Below, piece by piece: positions 1 to 7,315 of a DNA stretch of 19,859 nucleotides (the first letter of the stretch is position 1; each line of letters begins with the position of its first letter). Made by a program: the position numbers and the translations under genes. The stretch is from Flavobacteriales bacterium (GTDB lineage: Bacteria; Bacteroidota; Bacteroidia; Flavobacteriales_D; Sanyastnellaceae), in contig JAIYCK010000176.1 of the NCBI GenBank assembly GCA_027488055.1, positions 1 to 19,859 on the forward strand, given 5' to 3'. The notes under the pieces were generated by a model, which worked only from the letters and a program-made list of their open reading frames with translations, was not told where the DNA came from and ran no database searches.

Positions 1-1109
1 GAAAAAAAGGCTGACACATTCGGTTTTAGAACACCCGATGCATTGGGGCCATAACTGCTTTGCGGATGATGTATCCCGCTCTTCGGATCAATTCCCCCCA
101 CCGTGAGAATGGAATCAGAATCGGCAGGTCCAGCGACAATTTCCCACCAAGATTGCCCCTCATTCCCTGCGCTATTGACGATCAAGATGCCTTTGGCAAA
201 AGCTGTATTCGCAGCCTTGGCCATTAGATGAGTATGGCCCGTCATTTCGTTGCGCAAGTATAGTTGGTGTGTATATCCTAAGGATGAATTGACAATGTCC
301 GCTCCATTTTTATCGGCCCATTCCAGCGATCGCACCCAATTGTCTTCTTCAATTTTGGATTCACTGGTGGTTTGTTCGGTGCGCGCCAACAGAAAATTGG
401 CACCTGTGGCACAACCCAAAGGCGTATTTTTTTCTTGCCCTGCAATGCAACTCAGTACCATCGTACCATGGCTATGATAATCAAATACAAAATTGCGATC
501 GGTCACAAAATTATAGGTGGCCTTTATCTGCTTATGATCAATGAGATGCTGCAGTCTTGGGTTGTTGGTGCTGCCCTTGAAACCCGCATCGAAAATTGCG
601 ATAGTGATGTTTTTTCCATTCAGTTGCTGCGCTGCAAATAGGGGGTATTGCAGGATATCCGTTTGGGCAGTCAACAGCTTTTCATCGTATCCACTTACTG
701 CATGTAAGCAGGGTGCTAACGGGAGTTCACCTACAGGGGCTAAGGATGATACAAACGGCAAGTCCTTGACGCGCTCGGCGGCTTGAGACGAGAGATAACA
801 AATAGACGCATTCAGCCATCTGCTTTCACCAACGTATTGTGAGGCTTCCGCTTGGATGGCAGCGATATAACTTTCGTTTACAGGGAAATCCGTTGAATCC
901 ATGAGGGAAAGTCCCTCTCGTTGTCTGCGCGCGATGGCTTTGGAATCGAAATATGCCAATGGATCAAAACGTGTTTGATGTTTGTCTTGGAAGCACACCC
1001 AGTATTTTGTTGCGATGTCAGATTGTGCCAAACCCAATTGCGGTAGCCATAAAAAAAAGAAGACAGATACAAGTTGCCAGCCTCTTTGTACGATGTAAGT
1101 TTGTACCAT
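1..1109 (-). CDS. Exported subtilisin-like (S8) serine protease, 3' part outside window
   Basis: Reading leftward from ATG at 1109, the frame stays open to the window edge (369 codons). An in-frame TAG lies just upstream, so this is the first ATG. Residues 1-29 form a signal peptide (hydrophobic VSVFFFLWLPQLG, cut near GLAQ), so the enzyme is exported. Two of the three catalytic residues are visible: Asp174 in IAIFDAGF and His214 in YHSHGTMVLS. The oxyanion Asn is in the later IVNSAGNEG. The catalytic Ser (GTSMA block) would lie beyond the left edge. Residues 30-165 look like an inhibitor-type prodomain. Known for the family: secreted endopeptidases, and in Bacteroidota they often carry a T9SS sorting domain at the C-terminus, which cannot be checked here. 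It is divergent from the threonine aldolase gene with 21 bp between start codons. Family call is firm; substrate is unknown. Confidence 0.9.
   Translation of the reverse strand, partial: MVQTYIVQRGWQLVSVFFFLWLPQLGLAQSDIATKYWVCFQDKHQTRFDPLAYFDSKAIARRQREGLSLMDSTDFPVNESYIAAIQAEASQYVGESRWLNASICYLSSQAAERVKDLPFVSSLAPVGELPLAPCLHAVSGYDEKLLTAQTDILQYPLFAAQQLNGKNITIAIFDAGFKGSTNNPRLQHLIDHKQIKATYNFVTDRNFVFDYHSHGTMVLSCIAGQEKNTPLGCATGANFLLARTEQTTSESKIEEDNWVRSLEWADKNGADIVNSSLGYTHQLYLRNEMTGHTHLMAKAANTAFAKGILIVNSAGNEGQSWWEIVAGPADSDSILTVGGIDPKSGIHHPQSSYGPNASGVLKPNVSAFF
1074..1103 (+). promoter_or_regulatory. Candidate Bacteroidota promoter for the threonine aldolase gene
   Basis: TTG (1074-1076), a 19-bp spacer, then TAAGTTTG (1096-1103), a full match to the TAnnTTTG -7 element. 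Start of transcription would fall near 1110, giving a leader of about 20 nt before ATG 1131. The promoter would lie inside the first codons of the divergent protease gene. Inferred from pattern only. Confidence 0.45.
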
Positions 1110-1130
1110 TGCCACAAAGTAAATGAAAGA

Positions 1131-2159
1131 ATGACAATTGACCTAAGAAGTGATACAATTACTCGACCAACCAAGGCGATGCAAGAAGCCATGTGGGCTG
1201 CAGACGTAGGGGATGCCGTGTTTGCCGAAGATCCTTCGATCAACGCACTCCAGGATTATGCCGCCGCAATGTTTGGCCACGAGGCGGCGCTCTTTTGTCC
1301 AAGCGGGACGCAAACCAATCAAATCGCCATTGCTTGTCATACTGTGCCGGGCGACGAATTGATATGTTCTGATTTGGCCCACATTTATTTATACGAAGGT
1401 GGCGGTATTGCCTGGAACAGTGGCGTCAGCGCCCGCACATTGCCTGCTGCGCGCGGATTGATCAAAACTTCGGATATGCACGGTCAAATCAATCCACCGG
1501 ATGCACATTATGCCCGCACCTCCTTGGTTAGTCTGGAGAATACCGTGAACAAGGGCGGGGGAGCGGTCTACGCTTTAAAAGACATGCAAGACATGGCCGT
1601 GTTTTGCAAGCAGAATGGCTTGGCCTTGCATTTGGACGGAGCGCGTATTTTCAATGCGTTGGTAGCTACAGGCGATTCGGCTCAAGACTATGGTGCGTGT
1701 TTCGATAGCTTGTCTGTTTGTCTCAGCAAAGGATTGGGAGCACCCGTGGGCAGTCTTTTGATTGGTAGTAAGGAATTCATAAAAAAGGCACATCGTCGTC
1801 GTAAATCGATGGGGGGTGGAATGCGTCAAGCGGGTTTTTTGGCAGCCGCAGGTTTGTATGCGCTGCAAAATCATGTGGATCGCTTGCTAATCGATCACAT
1901 GCATGCGAAGGCTTTGGGAGAAACCCTGCGCAATTTGCCTTGGGTGACGCACGTCGCAGAAGTGGAAACGAACATCGTCATTTTTCAGGTTGCGGCGCCA
2001 TTGACGAGTGCTTCGGCCGTGAACAAATTGCAACAGAAAGGGATTCATTGTTTTGCATTTGGTCCTGATAAATTGCGCTTCGTTACACACTTGGATAATA
2101 CGGCTGCACAAATGGACTTTGCACTTGCCACCTTGGCTGGACTTAACACACTGGATTAA
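1131..2159 (+). CDS. ltaE: Low-specificity L-threonine aldolase (PLP enzyme)
   Basis: The 342-aa protein is a fold-type I PLP enzyme of the beta-eliminating lyase family. It cleaves L-threonine/L-allo-threonine to glycine and acetaldehyde in the cytoplasm. It opens with the family hallmark IDLRSDTITRPT and a GDAVFAEDPS block. Further motifs are ALFCPSGTQTNQIA, the cofactor-stacking His84 in DLAHIYLYEGGG, Asp169/Arg172 in LHLDGARIFN, and the Schiff-base lysine Lys200 in CLSKGLGAPVGS. Length is typical of the family. An upstream in-frame ATG exists at 1074, but it lies inside the divergent protease gene and would add 19 residues ahead of the conserved start, so ATG 1131 is preferred. A small membrane protein follows after 9 bp and is probably co-transcribed. 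Confidence 0.93.
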   Translation: MTIDLRSDTITRPTKAMQEAMWAADVGDAVFAEDPSINALQDYAAAMFGHEAALFCPSGTQTNQIAIACHTVPGDELICSDLAHIYLYEGGGIAWNSGVSARTLPAARGLIKTSDMHGQINPPDAHYARTSLVSLENTVNKGGGAVYALKDMQDMAVFCKQNGLALHLDGARIFNALVATGDSAQDYGACFDSLSVCLSKGLGAPVGSLLIGSKEFIKKAHRRRKSMGGGMRQAGFLAAAGLYALQNHVDRLLIDHMHAKALGETLRNLPWVTHVAEVETNIVIFQVAAPLTSASAVNKLQQKGIHCFAFGPDKLRFVTHLDNTAAQMDFALATLAGLNTLD

Positions 2160-2168
2160 AAAAACACA

Positions 2169-2504
2169 ATGAATACAAAAGAAGCAACTGGCGCGAATTG
2201 GAATGCACGAATGATCGTGATTGGAATGATCATGGTGGTGGTGTACAACATTACTTACGTAGCCTATCGCCTGGGTTGGTTAGGCGAGAGCTATATCAAG
2301 GTCATTCGCGAGAATTTGGGCTTGTTCACCATCTTGGAGTTTTTAGCCGTTGTAAGTATGGCCATTGATGTGATCCTGCGTTGGGATCTTTTCTCGTATT
2401 GGAACAAACGGATTCGTTTGACCATCGCCATCTTATTTTCCATGTGTTTCGGCGTAAAACTTGTGGCGCACATCATGGCTTTGTATACCGAGGGAGGAGT
2501 CTAG
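2169..2504 (+). CDS. Small three-helix membrane protein, function unknown
   Basis: 111 aa with three probable transmembrane helices at about residues 14-36, 50-71 and 82-105, separated by short charged loops (RWDLFSYWNKRIR between helices 2 and 3). I do not recognise the family. The ATG is 9 bp after the threonine aldolase stop, which suggests one transcript, but nothing links the two biochemically. Its stop codon shares the four bases CTAG (2501-2504) with the stop of the convergent yqgE gene. Real gene on grounds of operon spacing, hydrophobic pattern and lack of any competing frame. Confidence 0.7.
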   Translation: MNTKEATGANWNARMIVIGMIMVVVYNITYVAYRLGWLGESYIKVIRENLGLFTILEFLAVVSMAIDVILRWDLFSYWNKRIRLTIAILFSMCFGVKLVAHIMALYTEGGV

Positions 2505-3073
2505 TTCAAACTCGGGTCATCGGGCAAATTCGCCACCAATTTCCCCTTCACACCCATCGTTTTCAGAATGGATTTCCATAGGTCGTCGTTCTCGCTATTC
2601 ATCACAATTTCTTTGTTGATGGAGGCCACGAACCACGATTTCTGCTTGATTTCTTCTTCCAATTGATCGGGAGACCACCCGCTGTAACCTACAAAAAAGC
2701 GCACATCGTTTTTATTGACTTTACCAGCCAGCAGCAAGGTGCGCAGATTGTCAAAATTACCACCCATGAAAAGACCTGGAATAATTTCTACACTGTCATC
2801 GATTTGATGACCCAAAGTGTGCAGATAATATAAATTGCTGTTGCGCACGGGACCACCAATACTGATGCGGCCTTCGAAGGCAGGCATGTTGTCCATAATC
2901 TGCTCCAGTTCCACATCGATGTAATTGTTGAGCACAAAACCGAAAGATCCTTCCGCGTTATGTTCACAAAGAAAAACGACTGTTCTTCGAAAGTATGGAT
3001 CATTGAGAAAAGGCTCTGACAAAAGAACCTGACCTTTTTGTGGTAGCTGATCGGTGCGTGGTAAAAAATTCAT
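2501..3073 (-). CDS. yqgE: YqgE/AlgH family protein (DUF179)
   Basis: 190 aa, cytoplasmic, no signal or membrane segment. The N-terminus carries the signature of the family: PQKGQVLLSEPFLNDPYF, RTVVFLCEHNAEGSFGFVLNN, then IGGPVRNSNLYYLHTLG and the late FVGYSGWSPDQLEEEI. Length matches the family (about 185-190 aa). The family is widespread; its biochemical role is not established (AlgH was named from alginate regulation in Pseudomonas, but this says little here). The start at 3073 sits right before the conserved block and gives full family length. It overlaps the convergent membrane-protein gene by 4 bp. I see no clear promoter in the 123 bp between it and the divergent M14 gene. Confidence 0.93.
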   Translation of the reverse strand: MNFLPRTDQLPQKGQVLLSEPFLNDPYFRRTVVFLCEHNAEGSFGFVLNNYIDVELEQIMDNMPAFEGRISIGGPVRNSNLYYLHTLGHQIDDSVEIIPGLFMGGNFDNLRTLLLAGKVNKNDVRFFVGYSGWSPDQLEEEIKQKSWFVASINKEIVMNSENDDLWKSILKTMGVKGKLVANLPDDPSLN

Positions 3074-3148
3074 TTGGCGCTGCGGTATGCGGGTTCAACT
3101 TCAATGCCCAAGGAAGACCTTAGTAGTTTAAACTGAAGGAACTCCTTT

Positions 3149-3177
3149 TTTGTTGCCCAAGCTAAACCTTATTTTCG
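3149..3177 (+). promoter_or_regulatory. Candidate promoter of the M14 peptidase gene
   Basis: TTTG (3149-3152), 17-bp spacer, TATTTTCG (3170-3177), one mismatch to TAnnTTTG. Predicted transcription start is near 3184, giving a leader of about 13 nt before ATG 3197. Confidence 0.4.
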
Positions 3178-3196
3178 TGCCAAATTTGACGAATAA

Positions 3197-4921
3197 ATGC
3201 AATACTCCACACTGTTATTGATATCTTTTTGTGCTAGCTTGGTTTCATGCTCTATCGCAAAAGCGGCCAATGTGCAAGATACTACCGCGACGTGGCAGGC
3301 TTGTATCGACTATTATGCGCAACTGGATGAACAATCGGATTGGGCTTCACTCCGTGTGTTTGGGAAAAGCGATGCCGGCCGTGACCTTCATTGTATGGTC
3401 ATCAACAAGGAAAAGGAATTCGATCCTACGCGTTTTAATCGCAATAAAAGCATTGTGCTCATCAACAATGCCATTCACCCTGGAGAGCCTGATGGAGTAG
3501 AAGCGAGCATGCGATTGTGCGCCATGCTGCTGGACAAGGAAAATGCTTTCTCCAAACTTTTGGACGATGTGATCGTGTGTGTGGTCCCCATGTACAATGT
3601 GGATGGAGCATCGGTGCGAGGCAGTTTTTCACGAGCCAATCAGCTTGGACCGGTGGAATATGGATTTCGAGGCAATGCGCTCAACCTGGATCTCAATCGT
3701 GACTTTGTCAAATGTGATAGCAAAAATGCGTTAGCCTTCAATAGCCTTTTGACACGCATTCAACCACATGTGATGGTGGATACCCATGTGAGCAATGGCG
3801 CCGACTATGCGCATACGCTTACATTAATAACTACACAATCGGACAAATTGGGCTATGCACAAGGCAGTTTTGTGCGCGATGAATTGGAACCTGATCTCTA
3901 CCGTGCGATGCAGGCAACGGAATACCCCATGGTGCCCTATGTACACACCATGGGACGCACACCTGAATCGGGTATCGAGGGTTTTTTGGAAACAGCGCGG
4001 TTTGCTACGGGCTATGCCGCATTGCACGGAGTGATTGGCCTCACCACCGAAACCCACATGCTGAAGCCGTTTGCGCAGCGCGTGGAAGCCACTTTTATCT
4101 TCCTGCAAAAGCTACTGGAATATTGCCATTTGCACCGAATCGACTTGTTGAAGCAATATAAAGAAGGAGAATTGGAACGACTAGCGGCGGACGGATTTGC
4201 CTTGAAATATCAGCTTGACACCACATCCAAAGAGATGATTTCATTCAAGGGATATGATGCATTGACTGAACCTGCTTTGGTGGGTACCGGTGATCGTTTG
4301 CGATACGATCGAAGTCGCCCATGGTCTAAAAAAATTGCATATTACAACCGCTACAAATCGACTCAGTTTGCAAAAGTCCCAGCATATTACGTAATTCCAC
4401 AGGCTTGGAGCAAGGTGATCGAACGATTGGATTCTAATCATGTGAAATACCACCGATTCAATCAAGATACAGTGATCGAGATCATTGTGAGCTATGCCGA
4501 TCAATTTGAGACAGCTAAATCGCCTTATGAGGGACATTATTATCATCACCACATCCTTTGCCGCGACACCATCGTGAAAGTATCAATGATGAAAGGAGAC
4601 TATTGCATCCCCACACAGCAAATTGCGAAGAGGTATTTGGTGGAAGCACTGGAGCCCAATAGCGACGAGGGATTTTTCGCATGGAATTTTTTCGATTCAA
4701 TGTTACAGCAGAAGGAATGGTTCAGTGATTATGTGTTTGAGGATATTGCCGCCGCATTGCTTGCCAAGGATCCAGCTTTGAAAGCCGCATTGGAATCGGC
4801 GATGAAGAGCGACAAAAACTTGGCTGAGGATCATTGGCAGCAGTTGTATTGGATCTATAAGCGCAGTCCCTATTATGAAACGAGCGCATACAGAGTCCCT
4901 GTTTTTCGATGGAATCCCTAA
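3197..4921 (+). CDS. Exported M14 family zinc carboxypeptidase
   Basis: 574 aa. The N-terminal hydrophobic stretch ends in LVSC (Cys18), a possible lipobox; cleavage after AKA (residue 23) by ordinary signal peptidase is the alternative. The n-region has no positive charge, which is unusual. Zinc ligands are His94 and Glu97 in NAIHPGEPDG and His197 in VDTHVSNG. NLDLNRDF (Arg168) is the substrate-binding arginine block, and Glu285 in GLTTETHM fits the general-base glutamate. The first 310 residues make the peptidase domain. The remaining ~260 residues (AYYVIPQAWSKVIERL; YLVEALEPNSDEGFFAWNFF) form a C-terminal extension that I believe recurs in long bacterial M14 proteins but whose role is unknown. 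Predicted activity: removal of C-terminal residues from peptides in the periplasm or at the outer membrane. Monocistronic; converges on the Spy-like operon. Confidence 0.9.
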   Translation: MQYSTLLLISFCASLVSCSIAKAANVQDTTATWQACIDYYAQLDEQSDWASLRVFGKSDAGRDLHCMVINKEKEFDPTRFNRNKSIVLINNAIHPGEPDGVEASMRLCAMLLDKENAFSKLLDDVIVCVVPMYNVDGASVRGSFSRANQLGPVEYGFRGNALNLDLNRDFVKCDSKNALAFNSLLTRIQPHVMVDTHVSNGADYAHTLTLITTQSDKLGYAQGSFVRDELEPDLYRAMQATEYPMVPYVHTMGRTPESGIEGFLETARFATGYAALHGVIGLTTETHMLKPFAQRVEATFIFLQKLLEYCHLHRIDLLKQYKEGELERLAADGFALKYQLDTTSKEMISFKGYDALTEPALVGTGDRLRYDRSRPWSKKIAYYNRYKSTQFAKVPAYYVIPQAWSKVIERLDSNHVKYHRFNQDTVIEIIVSYADQFETAKSPYEGHYYHHHILCRDTIVKVSMMKGDYCIPTQQIAKRYLVEALEPNSDEGFFAWNFFDSMLQQKEWFSDYVFEDIAAALLAKDPALKAALESAMKSDKNLAEDHWQQLYWIYKRSPYYETSAYRVPVFRWNP

Positions 4922-4953
4922 AATATCGTGGAGTATTATCAATTGAATTTTAT

Positions 4954-4984
4954 AAAAAAAAAAGGCCTCCGTTTGGAGGCCTTT
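4954..4984 (-). terminator. Rho-independent terminator of the sigma/anti-sigma/Spy operon
   Basis: Perfect 10-bp inverted repeat AAAGGCCTCC (4961-4970) / GGAGGCCTTT (4975-4984) with a 4-nt loop. On the minus strand it is followed by a run of T (complement of the A-run 4954-4963), so it terminates the leftward operon strongly. On the plus strand only TTT inside the stem follows, so it is at best a weak terminator for the M14 gene. Confidence 0.88.
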
Positions 4985-4990
4985 GTATGT

Positions 4991-5440
4991 TCATTTCGAT
5001 CGTTGCTGTCTGCGCTCTTTTAATTTGCGAAGCAGTGTTTTTTTGAATTCACGTTCTATCATGGCCAATTGCGATGCCTTTTCTACGCCCAAAATCGGAA
5101 TCGCATTCTTGACGAAATTGGCATCGGTGTCTGCTTCTAATTTCCGTTGCTGGGACAAGTCATCCAATGCTTTTCGAAGCTCTGCTTCGGTCAGTCCACC
5201 ATTGTCAATGAGCAATTGGTACTTGCGAATTTTTTTGGTGATGGTTTTTCGTTCACTCACATACGCGTCATACAAGGGCCAAAATGTTTGATCTTGTGCT
5301 GGTGTCAATGCCAGTTTTTCAGCCACAAAGGCCCGTCTCAATTGCGCTATTTTTTCTCCTCGACTTCCATCGAAGTCTTCCTGCGCTTTTACGGTGAGTC
5401 CCATCAGGATCATCACACATAGTATCAAATATGATTTCAT
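4991..5440 (-). CDS. Small exported Spy/CpxP-like protein
   Basis: 149 aa. Residues 1-20 are a signal peptide (MKSYLILCVMILMGLTVKAQ), so the product is periplasmic. The mature part is highly charged and almost all helical: LTPAQDQTFWPLYDAYVSER, then LTEAELRKALDDLSQQRKLE and a Lys/Arg-rich tail. The 'LTPAQ' segment plus helical-hairpin layout is that of Spy/CpxP-like envelope stress proteins and periplasmic metal-sensor-like proteins. An in-frame TTG at 5506 would add 22 residues overlapping the upstream gene and hide the signal peptide, so ATG 5440 is chosen. It is the last gene of the sigma operon (17 bp after the anti-sigma-like gene) and is followed by a strong terminator. Likely role, by inference: sensing or chaperoning in the periplasm under control of the sigma factor. 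Confidence 0.8.
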   Translation of the reverse strand: MKSYLILCVMILMGLTVKAQEDFDGSRGEKIAQLRRAFVAEKLALTPAQDQTFWPLYDAYVSERKTITKKIRKYQLLIDNGGLTEAELRKALDDLSQQRKLEADTDANFVKNAIPILGVEKASQLAMIEREFKKTLLRKLKERRQQRSK

Positions 5441-5457
5441 CTTCTTTTGTTTTATTG

Positions 5458-6162
5458 TCAATTCATTAGTTCTTCTGCGTCGCCACTCTCCATGAGGTAT
5501 TCCCAAATTTCATCTTCGTTCAGACTATCCCAATCTACTTTGTTGGGCGGCCTGCTAGGCAAACCCTCTGAGGATTGCGGCGCGGTCAATGTATCTATTG
5601 GAATATATTCCTTGATCAAAGAATCTGGAAGCAGGGTGTCCTGAGCCATGCTTTCAATTTCGCTCAAATAATACGAGGCAAGCTCCTCCTCATCGGCAAT
5701 CCATTCTAAATCTTGCTCATCGAGCGGGCATGCCGCCAACAGTGCTTCAAAACCAAGTTGTTCTGACTTCGGCTTATTCATCCAATACAATGCAATGAGC
5801 ACTGCCATCGATGCCGCTATACTGGTCCACCAAATGGGCTTCATTTGAAGCACACGTCGATCTGCTTTGGGTGCGGTATGCGAGAGTCCATTTTCCAGTT
5901 GCAAGCGAGACGTTTCAAAGTACCCTAGTGGAATTTTAAATTCACTTTCCTTGCGCTGATCGATCGCGGTGATCAATGCCAGTCCAGAAAGCAATTGATG
6001 TTGTTCGGCAAAAAAATCATCATCCACTGCCTCAATAGGTTCCGCTTGCAGCAACAGCTTTTGTGACAAGGTGTCGAAATAATCTGTTGGCACCACAAAT
6101 TCATCTGGAGTATGAATCCGCGCACGCACTGCTGGGTCATCTATGTGGAACATCTTACTCAT
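5458..6162 (-). CDS. Single-pass membrane protein, putative anti-sigma factor
   Basis: 234 aa with one membrane helix at about residues 110-128 (WWTSIAASMAVLIALYW) between a cytoplasmic N-terminal half and an acidic C-terminal half. The start overlaps the sigma-factor stop by 4 bp (ATGA), a classic sign of translational coupling, and the topology is that of an anti-sigma factor. There is no HxxxCxxC zinc anti-sigma motif. Instead the N-terminal half carries a duplicated motif: EFVVPTDYFDTLSQKL (21-36) and EFKIPLGYFETSRLQL (74-89). The C-terminal half also has two similar acidic helices (ADEEELASYYLSEIES and LNEDEIWEYLMESG). Function is inferred from operon position and topology rather than from a recognised domain. 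Confidence 0.8.
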   Translation of the reverse strand: MSKMFHIDDPAVRARIHTPDEFVVPTDYFDTLSQKLLLQAEPIEAVDDDFFAEQHQLLSGLALITAIDQRKESEFKIPLGYFETSRLQLENGLSHTAPKADRRVLQMKPIWWTSIAASMAVLIALYWMNKPKSEQLGFEALLAACPLDEQDLEWIADEEELASYYLSEIESMAQDTLLPDSLIKEYIPIDTLTAPQSSEGLPSRPPNKVDWDSLNEDEIWEYLMESGDAEELMN

Positions 6163-6710
6163 GAGGGCAGGGCGTTTATGTAAGATTCTATTTTGGTAAC
6201 GGCATGGTGATAGTTGGCCTTCAATGCACCAACGGATGTTCCCGTGATGGAAGCTATTTCTTCGTATTTTTTCTCCTCATAGTATTTCATGATGAATACA
6301 GCCTTTTGCTTCTCTGGCAAGGTGGCTATGGCAGCTTGCAAATGCGCTTGAATGGTATCTCCGTCGTACAAAGGATCCGACATCAAGTGATCGGCCAATT
6401 GCGATCCAACGAGATCCATTGGAATGCCAGCTATTTTTTTCTTTTGTTCCAAGTGATGAATCGCTTCGCGGTAAGCGATGGTGTGCAACCAAGTACTGAG
6501 TTTGCTTTCAAATCGAAATCCAGCCAAGGCTCTCCACGCCAGAATAAAGGTGGATTGAGTCAAATCGTCGGCATCGTCATGATCCAAAACCATGCGTCGG
6601 ATGTAGTAGTAGATCGGACGTTGATACGCATCCAGCAGCAATCCAAAGGCCTTGTGCATCGATGTGGGATCGTTGCTTTGAATCAATGTTTGTATGCTTT
6701 TTTCGTCCAT
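6159..6710 (-). CDS. ECF-type RNA polymerase sigma factor
   Basis: 183 aa. Region sigma2 covers about residues 25-90: YYYIRRMVLDHDDADDLTQSTFILAW is the core-binding and -10-recognition block, followed by FRFESKLSTWLHTIAYREAIHHL. Region sigma4 covers about 125-178: LPEKQKAVFIMKYYEEKKYEEIA, then the helix-turn-helix GTSVGALKANYHHAVTKI, a version typical of Bacteroidota ECF factors. It directs RNA polymerase to a special promoter set and is probably held inactive by the membrane protein encoded next. First gene of a leftward three-gene operon and divergent from rnpB. I could not identify a convincing self-recognised promoter; the upstream stretch contains AAACCTTTAACG, which might be an ECF-type -35 element, but this is only a guess. 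Confidence 0.95.
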   Translation of the reverse strand: MDEKSIQTLIQSNDPTSMHKAFGLLLDAYQRPIYYYIRRMVLDHDDADDLTQSTFILAWRALAGFRFESKLSTWLHTIAYREAIHHLEQKKKIAGIPMDLVGSQLADHLMSDPLYDGDTIQAHLQAAIATLPEKQKAVFIMKYYEEKKYEEIASITGTSVGALKANYHHAVTKIESYINALPS

Positions 6711-6794
6711 TTCTATGTGCTCGCCTCCATGGGAGCGCGAAGTTCGTTAAAGGTTTAATCGGAAGATGAAAATTCTTAAGGTGCATGCAAAGAA

Positions 6795-6822
6795 TTTGAA
6801 GGCTCGATTTGCTGTACTTTTG
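6795..6822 (+). promoter_or_regulatory. Promoter of rnpB
   Basis: TTTG (6795-6798), 16-bp spacer, TACTTTTG (6815-6822), a perfect TAnnTTTG. The expected start lies about 7 nt downstream, at 6829-6830, which is exactly the first base of the rnpB P1 helix defined independently from its 3' partner. Confidence 0.8.
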
Positions 6823-6828
6823 CAAAAA

Positions 6829-7210
6829 ATGCAATCGCTTCATCGCTCTGTACTCGATACAGGGAGGAAAGTCCGGGCAGCACAGGGCACCATACCACGT
6901 GAAAAGTGTGGGCAGCATAGATGTAAATTTATGTTGACAGATAGTGTTGCAGAGATTTAGAATGCCGAAGCAAACCTAGTTTGCTGGCGATTGTGAGAAG
7001 GGGGTGTAAGAGACCACCGGCAGCGATGGTAACAGCGCTGGCCTTGATAAACCTTATGGGCTGTAAGACCATGTAGACCGGGAGTATAAGAAGGCGGCAA
7101 CGTTTTTTTATCGGAGGGCGGCTCGTCCGGACCCGGAGGGTAGGTCGCATTAGTTAAATGATGGAGCATCCAAGGCAACTTGGTGGACAGAACCCGGCTT
7201 ATAGATTGCA
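6829..7210 (+). ncRNA. rnpB: RNase P RNA (M1-type catalytic RNA)
   Basis: About 380 nt. The 5' universal core is GAGGAAAGTCCGGGC with the P4 strand (6864-6878), and the 3' core is ACAGAACCCGGCTTA (7187-7201). P1 is TGCAATC (6830-6836) paired with GATTGCA (7204-7210). In between are GTAAGAGACCACCGGC and TGGTAACAG (about 7009-7034), which align with the same segments of the E. coli RNA. This is the type A layout. It makes the catalytic subunit that trims the 5' leader of pre-tRNAs together with the RnpA protein. A T-tract (7211-7219) follows immediately and, with the closing P1 helix, should end the transcript. The loop expected to bind the tRNA 3' CCA (about 7078-7094) lacks the usual GGT. Confidence 0.95.
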
Positions 7211-7219
7211 TTTTTTTTT
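7211..7219 (+). terminator. T-tract terminator of rnpB
   Basis: Nine T directly after the 3' strand of P1. The A-run upstream of the 5' strand (6823-6829) can extend the helix, as in an intrinsic terminator. Confidence 0.6.
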
Positions 7220-7315
7220 AGCTCTCCAAAGAAAGTAGCATATTCAATGTCAGGAAGGTAATAAAGTGTCCAAGTTTTGACTATTATTGTAGAAGAAACC
7301 AAATACACTTTTACC

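Noticed and set aside
878..1243. 121-codon minus frame across the ltaE start
   Set aside because: It lies in a different frame from the S8 protease, whose catalytic motifs, signal peptide and continuous frame are clear; this one has no protein features.
3126..3133. GTTTAAAC palindrome between yqgE and the M14 gene
   Set aside because: Only 8 bp and AT-rich; too short to call an operator.
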